From assembly GCA_029959615.1 (NCBI GenBank), contig JASCOD010000001.1, forward strand, positions 372,001-436,000: a DNA stretch of 64,000 bases, written 5' to 3'. Position numbers and translations under genes: made by a program. The notes beneath the pieces are model-generated. The model saw nothing but the letters and a program-made list of their open reading frames with translations. It did not search any database and was not told the origin of the DNA. Each line of letters starts with the position of its first letter. Within the stretch, counting starts at the first letter, position 1. This DNA is from Flavobacteriaceae bacterium PS02338 (GTDB taxonomy: Bacteria > Bacteroidota > Bacteroidia > Sphingobacteriales > Sphingobacteriaceae). Shown piece by piece: positions 61,590-64,000 of the stretch.

Positions 61590-64000
61590 TTATTTAGATA
61601 GTAAATTCGCAAACAAACGGTAAGCCCCAGGCACACCTGCTGGCAGCTGTCTAAAGAACGACAAAGACGTGTAAACAAACTTTCCTTTACCATAATTTGC
61701 AATCAGCAGAGAACCCTCATTTGCAGCCTCGCCTGTGTCATTCATCCTTAAAATAGTTTCATATTTGGGATCGATATCATCTGCGAAATACAAACCTCGC
61801 TCTTGTACCCAGCCATCAAAATCTTTGTCTGTAATTTTATTTGGATGGTTCAAAGCTGTATGACTAGGTTTTGTAAAACTTACTTTAGCATCTTCTTCGG
61901 TTACTCTTTTGTTTACCAACCTAAAAGGATAAGGACCAAAATTAGTCGACTTTAAGCCATTGTTTACGTTGTACTGTTCTAACAAAACACCACCGCTTTT
62001 CACGTAATCCATTAGCTTCGTATGTATGTTTCGAGCTTCTTCATTTACATTAAAAAACCTTACGCCAGTAACAATGGCATCAAAAGAAGAGAGGTTGTTT
62101 AATAAGACTTGTGATGTATTTAAATGTACCACCTCGTAACCAACCTGTTGCAGTGCATTAGAGACTAGATCTCCCGCCCCAACAATATAAGCGATGCGTT
62201 TTCCTGCTATTTTCAAATCGGCTACCTCTAGTTTGGCTGTTGCATTTGGAAACAAATTGATATTTGGAATATGATCGTAGCGAATAGTTCTAAAACCTTT
62301 GCTTTCTATTTCACCAGCAATTTTCACTTCCAATTTCAGTTTCGCAGATGATGAGTTTGCACTCGGAGTAATTGTAAAAACAACAAGCTGACCATCTCCT
62401 TTCTGAACAAAATTGAAGTTAACTTTCTCTGGGCTACTTTTCCATCCTACAGGTAAAACAGGCACTACTTCTCCTGCTACATTTTTGGTAAAGCTCTTTA
62501 AGTTTACTTCTATCGCCTTTGGCTGGCCATTTACAAAAAGATAAGCTTGGTCGCTCAAAGTTGCTGTTACTTTTGGCGCAATTACCAAAGGTTGATATTG
62601 TTCACCTTTAATCGGATCCGTAGATTTGAAGAGGATAGGCAAATTGATTTCCAACGGTTCTCCTTCAATAGTAAACTGAACTTTAGCAGTCAACGCATTC
62701 GGATTTTCAGGATAACCAATTTCCTCTTGCTTATCGATAATGTAATAGCCTATCGGATGTTCCTTTTTAAGATAGTAAGGCTGGGTGATATCAGATTTCT
62801 CTGCTCTTACATTGTACTTCATCGAAGAAAGACGATTATCTTGCAAATCAATATTTCTGCCATTTAACTGTCCACTGATTTTTAAAGAATTCGAAGCTCT
62901 ATAAATGGTATTTAAGTTTACGGGAATTGAATCGCCGACAGCATAATTCGCTTCCGGAACAACTGCCTCTGCCCATAAACCAGCGCAAGCTATAATTAAT
63001 TCATCTAATAACTGCTGATTAAAATCCTGTTCTTTAGCCGCAAGCCTTTTTAGCTTTAGTAAATCTGGTAGCGATGCTGATGGTTGGTTAATTCTATATT
63101 GCTGCTGTATTTGGTTCAGTAGAAGCAAAATATTTTTATTGCTCACCGAAATATTGATCCCATCGAATAAGGAAGCTTTCGCAGGTTCACCCGCAGTATG
63201 GCTAAAATATTCGAAAGCTTCACCCCTTTGCAGCGGAGAACCAAAGCCTTGGCTTTTATGGTTGGTTCGGCTAACTGCGGCAATTTCTCCGTAGCTTTTA
63301 CCTAGCAATGGATTATAGGTTCCTATGTTAATCTTCAATTGGTCTGGCGCAGTGGTATTGTTACTGCCAAAATTGTACGTATTCCATAAAATTCGTTTCG
63401 CTTTCCAAACCGTTACGCCTTTCTTTAACTGTTCTGGAAATTGCTTTGGATCTGCCGCAGCTACAAAAGCTTCTCTAGCAATAATAGCCGAAGCAGCGTG
63501 ATGACCGTGTCCAGCCCTGGTGTCTTCTGGAAAACGGGTGATGATCACATCCGGTCTGAATTTTCTGATCATCCAAACCGCATCTGCTAGAATTTGGTCT
63601 TTGCCCCAAATCTTGAAAGTTTCAGCGGAAGTTTTAGAGAAACCAAAATCGTTAGCCCTACTGAAAAACTGCTCAGCGCCATCCACTTTTCTAGCTGCCA
63701 GAAGCTCCTGAGTTCTGATTTGGCCTAGCAATTCTGCCTGCTCGTTACCAATCAGGTTTTGTCCTCCGTCACCTCTAGTTAAGGATAAATAAGCGGTTCT
63801 TACTTTTGCCTCTTTGGCTAGATAGGCTAACAATCTAGTATTTTCGTCGTCTGGATGTGCAGCAATATAGAGCACGCTACCTTTTACCGAAAGTCTAGCA
63901 ATGCCTTGAGCTATTTCTGCCGCATTAGGAGTATTTGACTGTTGCGCTTTCAAGAAGCACGGCAATAGCATAGCAGCAAGAAAAAATGTCTTGATGTTCA
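61590..64000 (-). CDS. PIG-L family deacetylase, start just beyond right edge
   Basis: At least 803 residues. The signal peptide reads NIKTFFLAAMLLPCFLKAQQ when the frame is extended upstream to the edge; the in-frame codon at 63999-64001 ends in TG, so the true start is probably there, one base outside. The PIG-L domain has the zinc motif AAHPDDENTRLLAYL, GDGGQNLIG, and HGHHAASA. The long C-terminal part is beta-sandwich-like plus a ThuA/GATase-like end (VTGVRFFNVNEE). It deacetylates N-acetylglucosamine-type sugars, substrate unknown. The gene lies upstream of the symporter pair on the same strand, so uptake of a related sugar is a possible link. Confidence 0.92.
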   Translation of the reverse strand, partial: NIKTFFLAAMLLPCFLKAQQSNTPNAAEIAQGIARLSVKGSVLYIAAHPDDENTRLLAYLAKEAKVRTAYLSLTRGDGGQNLIGNEQAELLGQIRTQELLAARKVDGAEQFFSRANDFGFSKTSAETFKIWGKDQILADAVWMIRKFRPDVIITRFPEDTRAGHGHHAASAIIAREAFVAAADPKQFPEQLKKGVTVWKAKRILWNTYNFGSNNTTAPDQLKINIGTYNPLLGKSYGEIAAVSRTNHKSQGFGSPLQRGEAFEYFSHTAGEPAKASLFDGINISVSNKNILLLLNQIQQQYRINQPSASLPDLLKLKRLAAKEQDFNQQLLDELIIACAGLWAEAVVPEANYAVGDSIPVNLNTIYRASNSLKISGQLNGRNIDLQDNRLSSMKYNVRAEKSDITQPYYLKKEHPIGYYIIDKQEEIGYPENPNALTAKVQFTIEGEPLEINLPILFKSTDPIKGEQYQPLVIAPKVTATLSDQAYLFVNGQPKAIEVNLKSFTKNVAGEVVPVLPVGWKSSPEKVNFNFVQKGDGQLVVFTITPSANSSSAKLKLEVKIAGEIESKGFRTIRYDHIPNINLFPNATAKLEVADLKIAGKRIAYIVGAGDLVSNALQQVGYEVVHLNTSQVLLNNLSSFDAIVTGVRFFNVNEEARNIHTKLMDYVKSGGVLLEQYNVNNGLKSTNFGPYPFRLVNKRVTEEDAKVSFTKPSHTALNHPNKITDKDFDGWVQERGLYFADDIDPKYETILRMNDTGEAANEGSLLIANYGKGKFVYTSLSFFRQLPAGVPGAYRLFANLLSK

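Noticed and set aside
1..64000. tRNA, rRNA or CRISPR array
   Set aside because: I saw no T-loop plus acceptor-stem pattern, no rRNA-like sequence and no regularly spaced direct repeats with unique spacers. The intergenic repeats are irregularly spaced palindromes.

Overview
The window looks like chromosome from a Sphingobacteriaceae-type Bacteroidota, closest in style to Pedobacter. The grounds are AT-rich intergenic DNA, TAnnTTTG-type -7 promoter elements, a protein with a C-terminal type IX secretion sorting domain, TonB-plug/MG2 fusions, the MoxR-DUF58-DUF4129-SpoIIM-RDD gene set, and many short palindromic intergenic repeats. Placement at genus level is inference. I saw no rRNA, tRNA or CRISPR array.

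Layout. (1) 1-4347 is the right end of an integrated element. Two tandem DUF262 proteins (GmrSD-type restriction family; the second runs off the left edge) lie next to a large serine recombinase. The recombinase abuts a yifB/comM gene that stops abruptly at codon 351, so the element apparently integrated into yifB and the missing 3' part should lie beyond the left edge. (2) 5482-14449 is core genome: pfkA, a DsbD-like reductase with two separate DsbD-alpha-like periplasmic proteins, birA, rsfS, ftsH, a LUD protein and a KAS III enzyme. (3) 14619-18663 holds a TPR lipoprotein-like/exported protein followed by a small accessory block: a small membrane protein, an HTH protein, a double-glycine-leader peptide, a CPBP membrane protease and a transposase remnant. 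The block is bounded by a 31-bp perfect direct repeat. (4) 18664-30458 contains a lipoprotein, a zinc-ribbon protein, Nif3, TM2 and DUF2752 membrane proteins, an AlbA_2/HATPase regulator, YceI and mfd. Two repeat-rich gene-poor stretches (21.1-21.9 kb and 25.5-27.1 kb) lie in this region. (5) 30488-37825 is the MoxR/DUF58 membrane cluster with RDD divergent. (6) 37886-44155 has a 1194-residue repeat-rich T9SS cargo protein divergent from a 7TMR-DISM histidine kinase and LuxR-type response regulator. (7) 44224-64000 carries metabolic and housekeeping genes: lipB, a PPTase, dcd, enoyl-CoA hydratase and SDR, Smr protein, fabH, clpS, OsmC, hydrolases, DUF2911, a sodium:solute symporter with a 41-residue companion, and a PIG-L deacetylase that begins just outside the window.

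The most interesting items are the yifB-disrupting island end with its DUF262 pair, the GG-leader peptide block between direct repeats, and several families of palindromic repeats, one of which supplies the stop codons of two convergent genes.
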